A DNA stretch of 64,000 nt from an uncultured Collinsella sp. GTDB taxonomy: Bacteria; Actinomycetota; Coriobacteriia; Coriobacteriales; Coriobacteriaceae. Both the position numbers and the translations under genes were made by a program. The notes beneath the pieces were generated by a model that did no database searches, was not told the DNA's origin, and saw only the letters and a list, made by a program, of their open reading frames with translations. Below, in pieces: positions 42,992 through 53,347 of this stretch (the stretch's first letter is position 1; every line of letters starts with the position of its first letter). The DNA is taken from assembly GCA_902493515.1 (NCBI GenBank), contig CABUPE010000007.1, positions 11,686 to 75,685 of the forward strand, written 5' to 3'.

Positions 42992-43621
42992 TTACCCTCG
43001 CAAGTACGCAATGGCGATCTGCGTGCGGTTGCGCAGGCCCATTTTGGCAAGGATCGAGCTGATGTGGTTGCGTACGGTGCCTTCGCCCATGTAGGCGGTG
43101 GCGGCAATTTCCTTGTTGTCGAGGCCGCGGGCGATGAGCTCGGCGACTTCGAACTCGCGGTCGGTCAGGCTGACAAAGGCCGCGGGCCGGCGGGCCGTGC
43201 CGGCCTCGACGCCCGCCCCATCAAAGTTGATATCCTCGATCGCCTTGCCCTCGAGCACGCGTTTGCCGCTCATGACCTGCGCCAACGCCGGCGGAATGGC
43301 AGCGACATCGGTCTTGATTAGGTAGCCGCGGGCGCCCAGCTTGAGCGCCGACACAATGTACTCGTCATCCGAGAACGTCGTCAGAAACACCACGCGCGCC
43401 GCAGGGTCGCGCCCGAGGATCTCGCGCGCGGCCGAAAGGCCGTCGCGTCCCGGCATCTGGATGTCGAGCAGCGCAATATCGGGTGCGTGCTCGGCGTAGA
43501 GCGCCACCGCATCGTTGCCGTTGGCACCGGTGCCCACCACTTCGATCTGCGGCTGGGCGCCCAAGATAATCTTGAGCGAATCGACCACCAAGCGGTCGTC
43601 GTCGACAACGATGAGCCTCAT
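42992..43621 (-). CDS. NarL/LuxR-family response regulator
   Basis: A 209-residue regulator. The receiver domain has VVDDDRLVVDSL and phospho-acceptor D53 in IALLDIQMPG, with K near 105 in GYLIKTDV; the LuxR-type HTH (about 147-209) has LTDREFEVAELIARGLDNKE and GTVRNHISSILAKMGL. It overlaps the kinase gene by 4 nt (kinase first), forming a two-component operon. It points away from the ABC genes at 44962, its most likely target. Confidence 0.92.
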   Translation of the reverse strand: MRLIVVDDDRLVVDSLKIILGAQPQIEVVGTGANGNDAVALYAEHAPDIALLDIQMPGRDGLSAAREILGRDPAARVVFLTTFSDDEYIVSALKLGARGYLIKTDVAAIPPALAQVMSGKRVLEGKAIEDINFDGAGVEAGTARRPAAFVSLTDREFEVAELIARGLDNKEIAATAYMGEGTVRNHISSILAKMGLRNRTQIAIAYLRG

Positions 43622-44763
43622 CGGCCCTCATCTCCTTGCTGTTTGGGAACGGTGGCAAACACACGCCAGCCGCCGGCGCCGGCACGCGGGCCGGCGGTGA
43701 AGGTGCCGCCAAGCGCCTCGATGCGCTCGCGCATGGAGGCGAGCCCCATGCCCTCCGCGGTGCCGCGGCCGCTTGCTTGGACCTCACCCACGCCATCGTC
43801 GGTAACAATGAGCTGGTAAAACGACGGATGCTCCATGCACCGTACGGTGACGGTCTGGGCGCAAGCGTGGCGCATGGTATTGGAGAGCGCTTCGCGCAGG
43901 ACCGCTGCAAAGCAGTTGGCGACGTTTGCGGGCGCATGTTCGGCCATAACTTCAAGCTCAATCTGCGGGCCGCCGTCCGAGCGTGTGCCTTCGACAATGC
44001 GTTCGAGCTGCACGGAAAGGTCGACGGCGTTGTCGTTGAGCGCGTGGACGCTGGTGCGCACAAGCTGGAGCGCCTCGTCAACCGTGCGTTTAACGTCGGC
44101 GAAATCGGCGGCGACGCCAGGCTCGTCGGCGTGGACCACGCGTAGGGCTTCGGCCTGCAGTGAGGCGCGCGTGAGCTGGTGCCCGACGTTATCGTGGATC
44201 TCGCGCGCGATGCGGGCGCGTTCGGCGAGCGTCGCGAGCTCGACTTCGTAGTCCTGGCGATCGGCAAGATCGCGGTTGCGCGCCTCGAGCGCGAGGGCTC
44301 GTTCCTGCAGTTCGTCGCGGGTACGGCGCATGCGCTGCTGCTCGCGCTCCAGCTGGGCGGTACGTAGCGATAGCAAGGTGGCGGCAACCGAAAGGATGGC
44401 GGTCAGCAGAAGCGTTCGGGCGGTGAGCGCGTCGGTGCGAAGGTCCGCGGCAAGCGCGCAGACAAACACGGCGCCAATCGCCAGCGCGGGCCAGATGCGT
44501 TCACGGCGCACGCGTCGCGCGATGTCATAGAGGGCGAGAGGCGCAAACGGCACAAACGTCGGCACGAAGACAGCCGCGATGATGTAGGCGTAGCTCGCGG
44601 CCTCGCTCGCGCGATGGGCGTGTTCTTCTCGTGCGACTTCCGACGCCGAGGTGGCAATAACGCCAAGGCAAAACGCCGCGACCAGGCGAGCGTCCACAGC
44701 AAGGCCCATGGCGGCCGCAATGCAGCACGCCAGCACGATCGATTTGTCGAAAAGCCTGTTCAT
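43618..44763 (-). CDS. Sensor histidine kinase, HisKA_3 (NarL/LiaS-like) type
   Basis: A 381-residue kinase. The N-terminal about 135 residues hold several membrane segments with short loops, so it probably senses a signal in or at the membrane. A coiled segment leads to the dimerisation/phosphoacceptor helix ARIAREIHDNVGHQL (H190), then the ATP-binding domain with LREALSNTMRHA and VTDDGVGE and GMGLASMRERI. The start at 44763 lacks a good RBS; TACAAT lies only about 7 nt upstream, so leaderless translation is possible. The frame extends upstream to 44886. Confidence 0.88.
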   Translation of the reverse strand: MNRLFDKSIVLACCIAAAMGLAVDARLVAAFCLGVIATSASEVAREEHAHRASEAASYAYIIAAVFVPTFVPFAPLALYDIARRVRRERIWPALAIGAVFVCALAADLRTDALTARTLLLTAILSVAATLLSLRTAQLEREQQRMRRTRDELQERALALEARNRDLADRQDYEVELATLAERARIAREIHDNVGHQLTRASLQAEALRVVHADEPGVAADFADVKRTVDEALQLVRTSVHALNDNAVDLSVQLERIVEGTRSDGGPQIELEVMAEHAPANVANCFAAVLREALSNTMRHACAQTVTVRCMEHPSFYQLIVTDDGVGEVQASGRGTAEGMGLASMRERIEALGGTFTAGPRAGAGGWRVFATVPKQQGDEGR

Positions 44764-44961
44764 ACGGGTATTGTACGCGAAGCCGCGCATGGTGGAGGGG
44801 CCGCCTGCGCAACCGTGACATTCCTCCCGCGCAGCAAAGCGGGGGCGTCGGCAGGCCGCACGACAAAGACCCCGCACTCGTGACAAAGCTCACTGGTGCG
44901 CGCCGGCGGCTCCTGCGATGATGCAATCGTACCGGGCCGCAATCAACGGAAGGGCCGCCTC

Positions 44962-45900
44962 ATGACAGACATCGTTCACGTCGAAAACCTCGTCAAGCGC
45001 TATGACGACCTTATTGCGCTCGACCACTTTAACCTGAGCATCGCCCCCGGCGAGATCTTTGGCCTGCTGGGCCCCAACGGCTCGGGCAAGACCACGTCCA
45101 TCAACTGCATTCTGCAGCTGCTCGCCTACGACAAAGGCACCATCGAGCTGTTCGGCGAGCCCATGACGCCCGCCCGCTACGACCTCAAGCGCCGCATCGG
45201 CGTGGTGCCGCAACAGGTGGCGGTGTTCGACGAGCTCACCGTGCGCGAGAACATCGACTATTTCTGCAGTCTCTACGTCAACGACCGCAAGCGCCGCCGC
45301 GCGCTGGTGGACGAGGCGATCGACTTTGTCGGCTTGGGCGACTTTACGAAGTTCCGCCCCGGCAAGCTCTCGGGCGGCCTGGCGCGTCGCCTCAACATCG
45401 CCTGCGGTATCGCGCACAAGCCCGAGCTCATCTTCTTTGACGAGCCCACGGTGGCGGTCGACCCGCAGAGCCGCAACGCCATCCTGGAGGGCATCTGCCG
45501 CTTGCGCGACGAGGGCGCCACGGTGGTGTATACCAGCCATTACATGGAGGAAGTCGAGCAGATTTGCAGCCGCATCATGATCATGGACGGTGGTCGCGTG
45601 CTGGCGCAGGGCACCAACGACGAGCTCAAGCGCATGATTCAGATGGGCGAGAAGATCGTGATCGAGGTCGGCGAGGTGCCGAGCGCGGCGCTCGGTGCCG
45701 TCGCGAGCCTGCCGCATGTCCTGGACCTGTCGGCGACGGCGGGCCAGCTCACGTTTTCGTGCGAGGCGAGCCCGCATAACCTGACGGACATTCTCGATGC
45801 GCTGCGCTCGCATGACGTGGCGCTCGGCCGCATTTATTCCGAACCGCCGACCCTCAACGACGTGTTCCTTGAGATCACCGGCCGCGAGCTGCGCGACTAG
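44962..45900 (+). CDS. ABC exporter ATP-binding protein (DrrA/CcmA type)
   Basis: A 312-residue ATPase. Walker A GPNGSGKTTS, a Q-loop GVVPQQVAVFDELTVREN, signature LSGGLARR, Walker B LIFFDEPTVAVDPQ, and a C-terminal about 80-residue extension usual for the antibiotic/drug-efflux DrrA-like class. It heads a three-gene operon with two ABC-2 permeases (45910, 47084). RBS GGAAGGG supports ATG 44962. Head-to-head with the two-component genes, which probably regulate it. The exported substrate is unknown. Confidence 0.88.
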   Translation: MTDIVHVENLVKRYDDLIALDHFNLSIAPGEIFGLLGPNGSGKTTSINCILQLLAYDKGTIELFGEPMTPARYDLKRRIGVVPQQVAVFDELTVRENIDYFCSLYVNDRKRRRALVDEAIDFVGLGDFTKFRPGKLSGGLARRLNIACGIAHKPELIFFDEPTVAVDPQSRNAILEGICRLRDEGATVVYTSHYMEEVEQICSRIMIMDGGRVLAQGTNDELKRMIQMGEKIVIEVGEVPSAALGAVASLPHVLDLSATAGQLTFSCEASPHNLTDILDALRSHDVALGRIYSEPPTLNDVFLEITGRELRD

Positions 45901-45909
45901 GGGGCGGCC

Positions 45910-47097
45910 ATGTTCAACACCATCATCACCACGGTCAAGACGCTGCTGCGCCGGCCGAGTACGTGGGTCTGGGGCGCTCTCTTTCCCATCGCGCTTTCCA
46001 CGATGTTCATGTTTATGTTTGCGAATCTGAGCTCCGACGGCAAGATCGACCCGGTGCCGGTTGCCGTCGTGGCGGACGAGGCTTGGGACGCTTCGACCTT
46101 TAAGGACGTGGCGACGTCGCTTGCCAAGGAAGGCGATGAACAACTGCTCGAGATCCACACGTGCGACGACGCAGCCGATGCGAACCGTGCTCTCAAGGCC
46201 GGTGAGGTCGCGGGCATCTATGCGGTCGACGACGCAGGCGTGCCCAAGCTCACGCTGCTATCGAGCTACGACAGCTCGCGTGCCTCATCGGTGCTCACCG
46301 ACCGCAGCATTCTGGAGACGGTGGCAAGTTCGTATACGCAAAATGCGGAGCTCATGTCCCAGATTGCCCAGGACAACCCGGCGGCGCTCGCCGATCCGGA
46401 GGCGGTTGCGCGCGCCCTGTCGCTCGAGGGCGGAACCCGCCGCGTAAACCTGACACGCACCACGCCCGACGGCACGGTCATCTACTATTACGCACTTTTT
46501 GGCCTGGTCGCGATGATGTCTGCCGAGTTTGCCGCCTTGAGCGTCGTCGACCTGCAGCCCAATCTGTCGGGCCTTGGCGCGCGTCGCTGCGTGGGCGGTC
46601 TTTCCAAGACGGCGTCGCTGGCCGGCATCTTTGTCGGCTCGTGGCTGGTTTCCTTCGCCTCGATGGCGATCGCAATCGGCTACGTGCGCCTGGTCGTGGG
46701 CGTCGACTTTGGCGGGCGCGAGGGGCTGTGTCTGGTGGGCGGCGCCGCTTCCGCGCTTGCCGCCACGGGCCTGGGACTCTTTGTGGGCACGCTTCCCGTT
46801 AAGGGCGGCAAGGCGTCCAAGTCCGGCATCCTCACGGGCTTTGCTACCACGTGCGCCCTGTTCGCCGGCCTCTACGGCGAGCCGGCGATGGCGCTTGCCG
46901 ATGACGTCGCCCGCGCCTGCCCGGCCGAGTGCTGGCTCAACCCCGTCAAGCTCATCTGCGACATGTTCAACCGCCTGTATTTCTTTGAGGACCTGGGCCC
47001 CTTTGCCGTCCGCGCCGGCGCGCTCGTCCTCATGTCCCTGCTGTTCGTTGCCGCCGCCACGCTGATCTTTGGAAGGAGCCGCTATGAGCACCTTTAA
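45910..47097 (+). CDS. ABC-2 type permease
   Basis: A 395-residue membrane protein with one N-terminal transmembrane segment (VWGALFPIALSTMFMFMF), a large extracytoplasmic part (about 45-190) and about five C-terminal membrane segments, the layout of ABC-2 exporters. It follows the ATPase by 9 nt and overlaps the next permease by 14 nt. Confidence 0.82.
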   Translation: MFNTIITTVKTLLRRPSTWVWGALFPIALSTMFMFMFANLSSDGKIDPVPVAVVADEAWDASTFKDVATSLAKEGDEQLLEIHTCDDAADANRALKAGEVAGIYAVDDAGVPKLTLLSSYDSSRASSVLTDRSILETVASSYTQNAELMSQIAQDNPAALADPEAVARALSLEGGTRRVNLTRTTPDGTVIYYYALFGLVAMMSAEFAALSVVDLQPNLSGLGARRCVGGLSKTASLAGIFVGSWLVSFASMAIAIGYVRLVVGVDFGGREGLCLVGGAASALAATGLGLFVGTLPVKGGKASKSGILTGFATTCALFAGLYGEPAMALADDVARACPAECWLNPVKLICDMFNRLYFFEDLGPFAVRAGALVLMSLLFVAAATLIFGRSRYEHL

Positions 47098-48289
47098 GAC
47101 CGCGCTTCGCATGGCGCTGGCGCACCCGTTCTACCTGCTCATCTATACGGTGTTCATCTCGCTCATGGGCGTATTCATCGCGGCCTCGGTGAGCTGGAAC
47201 TCGTCGCAGCTCACCGAGTACAAGCCCTACGATGCCAACGTGATCGTGGTCGACCGCGACGACAGCGACCTTTCGCGTGCGCTTACCAAGCATCTGGGTT
47301 CGCGTTTTGAGCTGGTCACGGGCATCGGCGACGATACGTACGACCTTGCGGACGCGCTCTCCAAGAGCAACAGCGCCAAGGGCAGCGCCGACTGCGTGTT
47401 CTTTATCCCGGAGGAGTTTGAGGACGACCTCGTTGCGGCTGCCCGCGCGGGGGAGGCCCTGCCCAAGCTCGACGTGACCTACGGCGCCGGCACCATGGCG
47501 GCGGCGCTTTCGTCTGCCGAGGCCTCGCGCTGGATCTCGCTCGCGGGCGCTGCGGCGGCGCTTGAGCCCGCTGCTTCTAACGGCGACGTTGCCAAGGCCG
47601 CCGAGCATGCCGCTGCAAAGCGCGCGGAGGTCCAGATCGAGCAGGTCAAGGTCGACTCGACGGCTGCCGCCACGCTCGAGTCGTATTTCAACTTTGGCGC
47701 GTACGCGATTATCTCGTCGGTCATCGTATCGGTGGGGTTGGTGTTCTCGGGCATGAACGAGCCCGAGCGCGTGCGTCGTATGGATGCCGGCCCGGTCTCC
47801 GAGCGCCAGCGCTCGCTTGCCGTGTTCGCGGCCGCCACTGTGATCACCGTCTGCATCTGGTTTGTGTCGAGCATGATGGGCGTCGTGGGCTTTGCCGGCG
47901 CGGTTGCCGAGGTCGGCGTGGGTCGTGTGTGCCTGGCGCTGGCGGCGACGTTTGCCCTGGCGTGCACGCCTCTGGCCGTTGGCTTTGCCCTTTCGAGCCT
48001 GGGCGCGCGTGAGGAGCTGCTCAACGGTGTGGGCAACCTGCTCGGCATGCTCATGACGTTTTTGGGCGGCGCTTGGATGCCGCTGTCGCTGATGGGCTCG
48101 GCCGTGCAGACGGTGGCGCACTTTGTGCCGACGTATTGGGTGAACGATGCGATTGGCAAAGCGCTCGCTTCGGATCTGACGTCCACCGTGTTGGGCGACA
48201 TCGCCTGCGACCTGGGCGTCACCGTGCTCTTCGCCGCCGCCATTGCCGCCGTAGGCCTGGCCCTCTCACGCGCCAAATCCCGCGCCTAG
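47084..48289 (+). CDS. ABC-2 type permease, second subunit
   Basis: A 401-residue protein with the same architecture as the preceding gene: N-terminal anchor LLIYTVFISLMGVFIAA, an extracytoplasmic domain and about five C-terminal membrane segments (such as FAAATVITVCIWFVSSMMG). The pair presumably forms a heterodimeric channel. RBS GGAAGGAG is within the end of the previous gene. Confidence 0.82.
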   Translation: MSTFKTALRMALAHPFYLLIYTVFISLMGVFIAASVSWNSSQLTEYKPYDANVIVVDRDDSDLSRALTKHLGSRFELVTGIGDDTYDLADALSKSNSAKGSADCVFFIPEEFEDDLVAAARAGEALPKLDVTYGAGTMAAALSSAEASRWISLAGAAAALEPAASNGDVAKAAEHAAAKRAEVQIEQVKVDSTAAATLESYFNFGAYAIISSVIVSVGLVFSGMNEPERVRRMDAGPVSERQRSLAVFAAATVITVCIWFVSSMMGVVGFAGAVAEVGVGRVCLALAATFALACTPLAVGFALSSLGAREELLNGVGNLLGMLMTFLGGAWMPLSLMGSAVQTVAHFVPTYWVNDAIGKALASDLTSTVLGDIACDLGVTVLFAAAIAAVGLALSRAKSRA

Positions 48290-48370
48290 TCTGAAATAAA
48301 TCCTAGGCCTCGCCCCAAAATAGTTCGCCAAGGTTTACTATTACGTTCATAAAGTAGTACGAGGCTAACA

Positions 48371-49096
<726 letters not shown>

Positions 49097-49104
49097 GCGG
49101 CGCC

Positions 49105-51771
49105 ATGACACCTCTCGCAAAACGTCTCCCGCGCGAGCTGCGCCGCAATATCGGCAAGTACCTGGGCATCTTTTTGCTTATGTGCGGAAGCATCGCTCTC
49201 ACCTCGGGCTTTTTGCTCGCAGCGCATTCCATCGGCTGCCTTATCGACGACATGCGCGATGCGTACACGATTGAGGACGGCCGCGTGACCACCTCCTTCG
49301 AGGCCACCAAAGACCAGCTCAAGGCGGCCGAGGATGCAGCCGGCGACGTCGGCGGCGTTACGCTCTACAAGAATTTCTCCATCGACGCCATCATCAACAA
49401 GACCGCCGGCGACGACGGGACCAAGCGCACGCTGCGCACCTATGCGCACCGCGCTAAGGTGGACATTGCGTCCTACTGTGAGGGCAAGGAGCCCAAGACG
49501 GACGATGAGGTAGCCATCGACCGTGTCTTCGCCACCAACAACGACCTCGCCGTGGGCGATAAGGTTGAGCTTGAGGGCCGCACCTACATCATCTGCGGCA
49601 TCATGACCCAGCCCGATAGCCAGGCGCTGTTCCTCAACAATTCGGACTTTACGGTGAACACCATCACCTATGGCGTGGCCGAGGTCACCGACGCCGGCTT
49701 TGCCGCGCTCGAGGATGCCGGCGGCGCGCCTGCCTACACGTACTCCTTTACCTTTACCGATCGCGACCTCCCCACCGCGGATCGCATCGATGCGGAGCAG
49801 GATATGGTCGAGGCGCTGACCGATGCCGATGCGCGCGTGGATGACCTCATCGACGCCGATTCCAACCAGGGCATTGGCTACGCGCGCGACGACGTAGACG
49901 GCGACTCCATGATGTGGACGACGTTGCTCGACATCCTCATCGTGATCATGGCGTTTGTCTTTGTGGTCCTTACCGACGCCACCATCGAGGAGGAGAGCGC
50001 CATCATCGGCACGCTGCTCGCCAGCGGCTATCGTCGACGCGAGATCGTGCTGCACTACCTGGCACTTCCCGCCATAGTGGGCGTGGTCGCGGCGCTTTTG
50101 GGCACTGCACTCGGCGTTGTGTTCTTTACCGAGCCCATGCGCAGCCTCTATTACGGATCGTACAGTCTGCCGCCCTTCCAGGTGTACTGGAGCTGGGAGA
50201 TCTTTGTGAAGTGCGCCGTGGTTCCCGCCGCCGCGCTCATCCTCATCACGCTGGTGGGTCTGCTCCGCAAAATGGGCAAGACGCCGTTGCAGTTCCTTCG
50301 TCACGAAGCGAGCGGCAAGTCGGGTACCAAGCGTGGTATGCAACTGCCGGAGCGCATGGGTTTTGTTTCCCGCTTCCGCTTGCGTATCTTCCTGCGCAAT
50401 CTGGGCAACTTCGCCACGCTCTTCGTGGGCATTGCATTTGCGTCGCTACTGCTGCTCTTTGGCCTGGCGATTCTGCCCACGATGACGCACTATGCGGACA
50501 ACCTCGAGACAAGCCTGGTCGCCGAGCACCAGTACACGCTCAAGGCGCCGCTGGAGCTCGAGGGCACTGCCGAGGAGCGCGAGCAGTGGTCGGCACTCGA
50601 GCGTTTGCAGTCGGTTGACGGCGCACTGCTTTCTGCCGCTCAGGATGCCGATGACGAGCTTGACGACGCGGCCGATGCGGCGCAGGCGGCAGCCGATGCT
50701 GCGACCAGCGCTCCGTCTGCCGAGAGCCTGGCCGCGGCGCAGGACGCGCTCGCCAAGGTCCAGGACAAGAAGGATGCGCTTTATGCGCGCCTCGATGACC
50801 TTGCCGATGCCCTCGGCTGCAACCGCGACGAGGCTATCGACCTGATTGACAAGGCCTCTAAGATCGACACCGACAACGACGATATCCACCCGGTCAATAC
50901 GACCGATAACGGCGCGGGCGCAATCGCACAGGCCGAGAAATACGCCGTCTACCAGCTGCAATACGATCGCGGCGACGGAAATGGGCAGGAGACGATTTCC
51001 GTCTACGGCATCTTGCCCGATTCGCGCTACTGGAAAGGGCTGGACGTCGGCGACGGACACGTCGTCTTTGGCGGCGGCCTGCTCGACAAGTTTGGCTGGA
51101 GCGAGGGGCAGAAGGTCACGTTCCACGACAAGTATGAGGGCGAGAATTATTCCTTTGAGTACGTGGGCAAGGACTGTGCCTGGGGCTCCAAGTCGGACAT
51201 GAATATCTATATGAGTATCGAAGACTTTAACGAGCTGTTCGACAACGACGCCGCCTACTTTAACGGCTATGTGAGCGACGAGAAGCTCGACCTCGACGCG
51301 CGCTACTTTGCCGGCGACACCACGCCCGACGACATGCGCGCCGTGGGCGACCAGTTCATCGGCATGATGAGCAAAATGATCGGCATGATGGTCGGGCTCG
51401 CGGTGTTTATCTTCCTGCTGTTTATGTACCTGCTGACCAAGGCTGTGATCGACCACAGCGCCCGTTCGATTAGCTACATGAAGGTCTTTGGCTATCGCGA
51501 TGGCGAGATCTCGCATCTGTACATCCGCTCGATCACGCTGTGCGTGGTGTCGTCGCTCGTGCTGAGCCTGCCGGTCATTATTGGCTCGCTCACGGCCATC
51601 TTCCGCTCGATGTTGCTCGCCTACAACGGCAATATCGAGATCTACGTGCCCGCTTGGTCCATGGCGGCGTGCGCAGGAATCGGCTTTGCGACCTACCTGG
51701 TCGTGGCACTGCTGCACACGCGCTCCATCAAGCGCGTCAGCTTGGCCGAAGCCCTCAAAGTGCAGGAGTAG
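49105..51771 (+). CDS. FtsX-like ABC permease
   Basis: An 888-residue permease with two FtsX-type four-helix halves (around 270-400 and 760-888) and a large extracytoplasmic part. An Ala/Asp-rich predicted coiled coil at about 510-600 (such as LAAAQDALAKVQDKKDALYA) lies in the second external domain. Such proteins form exporters or mechanotransmitters with a LolD-type ATPase, often for peptides, lipoproteins or drug resistance. The substrate is not known. A signal-anchor-like segment is near residue 20. Confidence 0.88.
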   Translation: MTPLAKRLPRELRRNIGKYLGIFLLMCGSIALTSGFLLAAHSIGCLIDDMRDAYTIEDGRVTTSFEATKDQLKAAEDAAGDVGGVTLYKNFSIDAIINKTAGDDGTKRTLRTYAHRAKVDIASYCEGKEPKTDDEVAIDRVFATNNDLAVGDKVELEGRTYIICGIMTQPDSQALFLNNSDFTVNTITYGVAEVTDAGFAALEDAGGAPAYTYSFTFTDRDLPTADRIDAEQDMVEALTDADARVDDLIDADSNQGIGYARDDVDGDSMMWTTLLDILIVIMAFVFVVLTDATIEEESAIIGTLLASGYRRREIVLHYLALPAIVGVVAALLGTALGVVFFTEPMRSLYYGSYSLPPFQVYWSWEIFVKCAVVPAAALILITLVGLLRKMGKTPLQFLRHEASGKSGTKRGMQLPERMGFVSRFRLRIFLRNLGNFATLFVGIAFASLLLLFGLAILPTMTHYADNLETSLVAEHQYTLKAPLELEGTAEEREQWSALERLQSVDGALLSAAQDADDELDDAADAAQAAADAATSAPSAESLAAAQDALAKVQDKKDALYARLDDLADALGCNRDEAIDLIDKASKIDTDNDDIHPVNTTDNGAGAIAQAEKYAVYQLQYDRGDGNGQETISVYGILPDSRYWKGLDVGDGHVVFGGGLLDKFGWSEGQKVTFHDKYEGENYSFEYVGKDCAWGSKSDMNIYMSIEDFNELFDNDAAYFNGYVSDEKLDLDARYFAGDTTPDDMRAVGDQFIGMMSKMIGMMVGLAVFIFLLFMYLLTKAVIDHSARSISYMKVFGYRDGEISHLYIRSITLCVVSSLVLSLPVIIGSLTAIFRSMLLAYNGNIEIYVPAWSMAACAGIGFATYLVVALLHTRSIKRVSLAEALKVQE

Positions 51772-51777
51772 CCATCG

Positions 51778-51830
51778 GGGACAGTCCTTGCCATTCGTCG
51801 GCTCGCCGGCCGGCTGGCAAGGACTGTCCC
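51778..51830 (+). repeat. GGGAC-core palindrome, perfect 16-bp arms
   Basis: GGGACAGTCCTTGCCA (51778-51793) and TGGCAAGGACTGTCCC (51815-51830) are perfect complements. It begins 6 nt after the permease stop. Confidence 0.8.
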
Positions 51831-51865
51831 TAACTGCCGGGCGGCGAAAGAGTGTCCCTTGCGAC

Positions 51866-51894
51866 TGGTCATTTAAGAACGTCCCCAATGACTA
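51866..51894 (+). repeat. GGGAC-family palindrome, AAGAACGTCCCC subtype
   Basis: TGGTCATT-TAAGAACGTCCCC-AATGACTA: arms pair with one wobble. Nearly identical to 60292-60320. Confidence 0.7.
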
Positions 51895-51904
51895 GGTTCC
51901 GTAC

Positions 51905-51935
51905 TTGACTTTAACTCTGCTTTAACTGGTACCAT
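51905..51935 (+). promoter_or_regulatory. Candidate promoter of the DUF362 gene
   Basis: TTGACT (51905-51910), 19-nt spacer, TACCAT (51930-51935), 43 nt before the ATG at 51978. Confidence 0.4.
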
Positions 51936-51977
51936 CCTCTATGTCTGTAACGCCATATAGACCGAGGGGATAGATCT

Positions 51978-53183
51978 ATGACCGCAACTGCACCCGCAGC
52001 ACCCGCTAAGGTGTACTTCACCAACCTGCGCACGCATGCTCGCGAGAGCCAGCTCGACAAGCTCAAGCGCCTCATCCGTCACGCCGGAATTGAGCAGATC
52101 GACTTTGAGAACAAGTTCGTCGCTATCAAGATTCACTTTGGCGAGTTGGGCAACCTGAGCTTTTTGCGCCCTAACTACGCCCGCGCCGTCGCAGATGTCG
52201 TCAAGGAGCTGGGCGGCAAGCCCTTCCTCACCGACTGCAACACGCTCTACGTCGGTAGCCGCAAAAACGCGCTCGAGCACATCGACACCGCCTACCAGAA
52301 CGGTTTTACCCCGTATGCCACGGGTTGCCAGATCATCATCGCCGACGGTCTCAAAGGCACCGACGAGGCGCTTGTCCCGGTCGAGGGCGGCGAGTACGTG
52401 CACGAGGCCAAGATCGGCCAGGCACTCATGGATGCCGATATCGTGATCAGCCTCACCCACTTTAAGGGCCATGAACAGGCCGGTTTTGGCGGCGCCATGA
52501 AGAACCTGGGTATGGGTGGCGGCAGCCGTGCCGGCAAGATGGAGCAGCACGCCGCCGGCAAGCCGAACGTCTCGACCGAGCACTGCGTTGGCTGCCATGC
52601 CTGCGAAAAGATCTGCGCGCACAACGCTGTCTCGTTCGACGACACCCGCGAGCGCGAGCTTGCCAACGGCGCTACTCGCACGGTGCACGTGGCCACCATC
52701 GACCACGATCGCTGCGTGGGCTGCGGACGCTGCATTGCGGCATGCAACCAGGACTGCATCAAGCCCGGCTATGACGCCGCGGCCGACGTGCTCAACTGTA
52801 AGATCGCCGAGTACACCAAGGCCGTCGTCGATGGCCGCCCGAGTTTCCACATCTCGCTTGCCATGGATATCAGCCCCAACTGCGATTGCCATCCCGAAAA
52901 CGACACGCCTATCGTCAACGATATCGGCATGTTCGCGAGCTTCGACCCGGTCGCCATCGACCAGGCCTGTGCCGACGCCGTCATGGCATCCGAGCCGCTG
53001 CCCAACACCGAGCTCACCGATAGCGTGGCCAAGATGGAGCATAACCACGAGCATCTGGAGGGCGAGCAGGCGCGTGACCCCTTCTGCATCACACATCCCG
53101 ACACCGACTGGCGCGTGTGCATCGCGCACGCCGAAAAGATCGGCCTGGGCACGAGCGAGTATGAGCTCATCGAGGTCAAGTAG
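51978..53183 (+). CDS. DUF362 domain protein with two 4Fe-4S clusters
   Basis: A 401-residue iron-sulfur protein. The DUF362 part surrounds a ferredoxin-like insertion at about 200-265 with CVGCHACEKICAHNA and CVGCGRCIAACNQDC. Other family blocks are KIHFGELGNLSFLRP and SLTHFKGHEQAGFGGAMKNLGMG. Role unknown; such proteins are common in anaerobes and are thought to move electrons or act in metal-cofactor work. No signal peptide is seen. Monocistronic, ended by a bidirectional terminator at 53231-53269. Confidence 0.85.
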   Translation: MTATAPAAPAKVYFTNLRTHARESQLDKLKRLIRHAGIEQIDFENKFVAIKIHFGELGNLSFLRPNYARAVADVVKELGGKPFLTDCNTLYVGSRKNALEHIDTAYQNGFTPYATGCQIIIADGLKGTDEALVPVEGGEYVHEAKIGQALMDADIVISLTHFKGHEQAGFGGAMKNLGMGGGSRAGKMEQHAAGKPNVSTEHCVGCHACEKICAHNAVSFDDTRERELANGATRTVHVATIDHDRCVGCGRCIAACNQDCIKPGYDAAADVLNCKIAEYTKAVVDGRPSFHISLAMDISPNCDCHPENDTPIVNDIGMFASFDPVAIDQACADAVMASEPLPNTELTDSVAKMEHNHEHLEGEQARDPFCITHPDTDWRVCIAHAEKIGLGTSEYELIEVK

Positions 53184-53230
53184 CGCCAAGCTATTGGACA
53201 AAACAAGCGCCTCTGCAGCGTAAGTTGAGC

Positions 53231-53269
53231 AAAAGCCGCCCGTGGGCACAGCGTCCACGGGCGGCTTTT
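53231..53269. terminator. Bidirectional terminator
   Basis: AAAAGCCGCCCGTGG (53231-53245) and CCACGGGCGGCTTTT (53255-53269), perfect 15 bp, between convergent genes. Confidence 0.8.
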
Positions 53270-53347
53270 CGGAAGTGTGGTGAAAAATCGAATACCGCCG
53301 ACCACAAACAGATTTTTGGCAACAAAACCCCAGACGTTGCTTTTTGC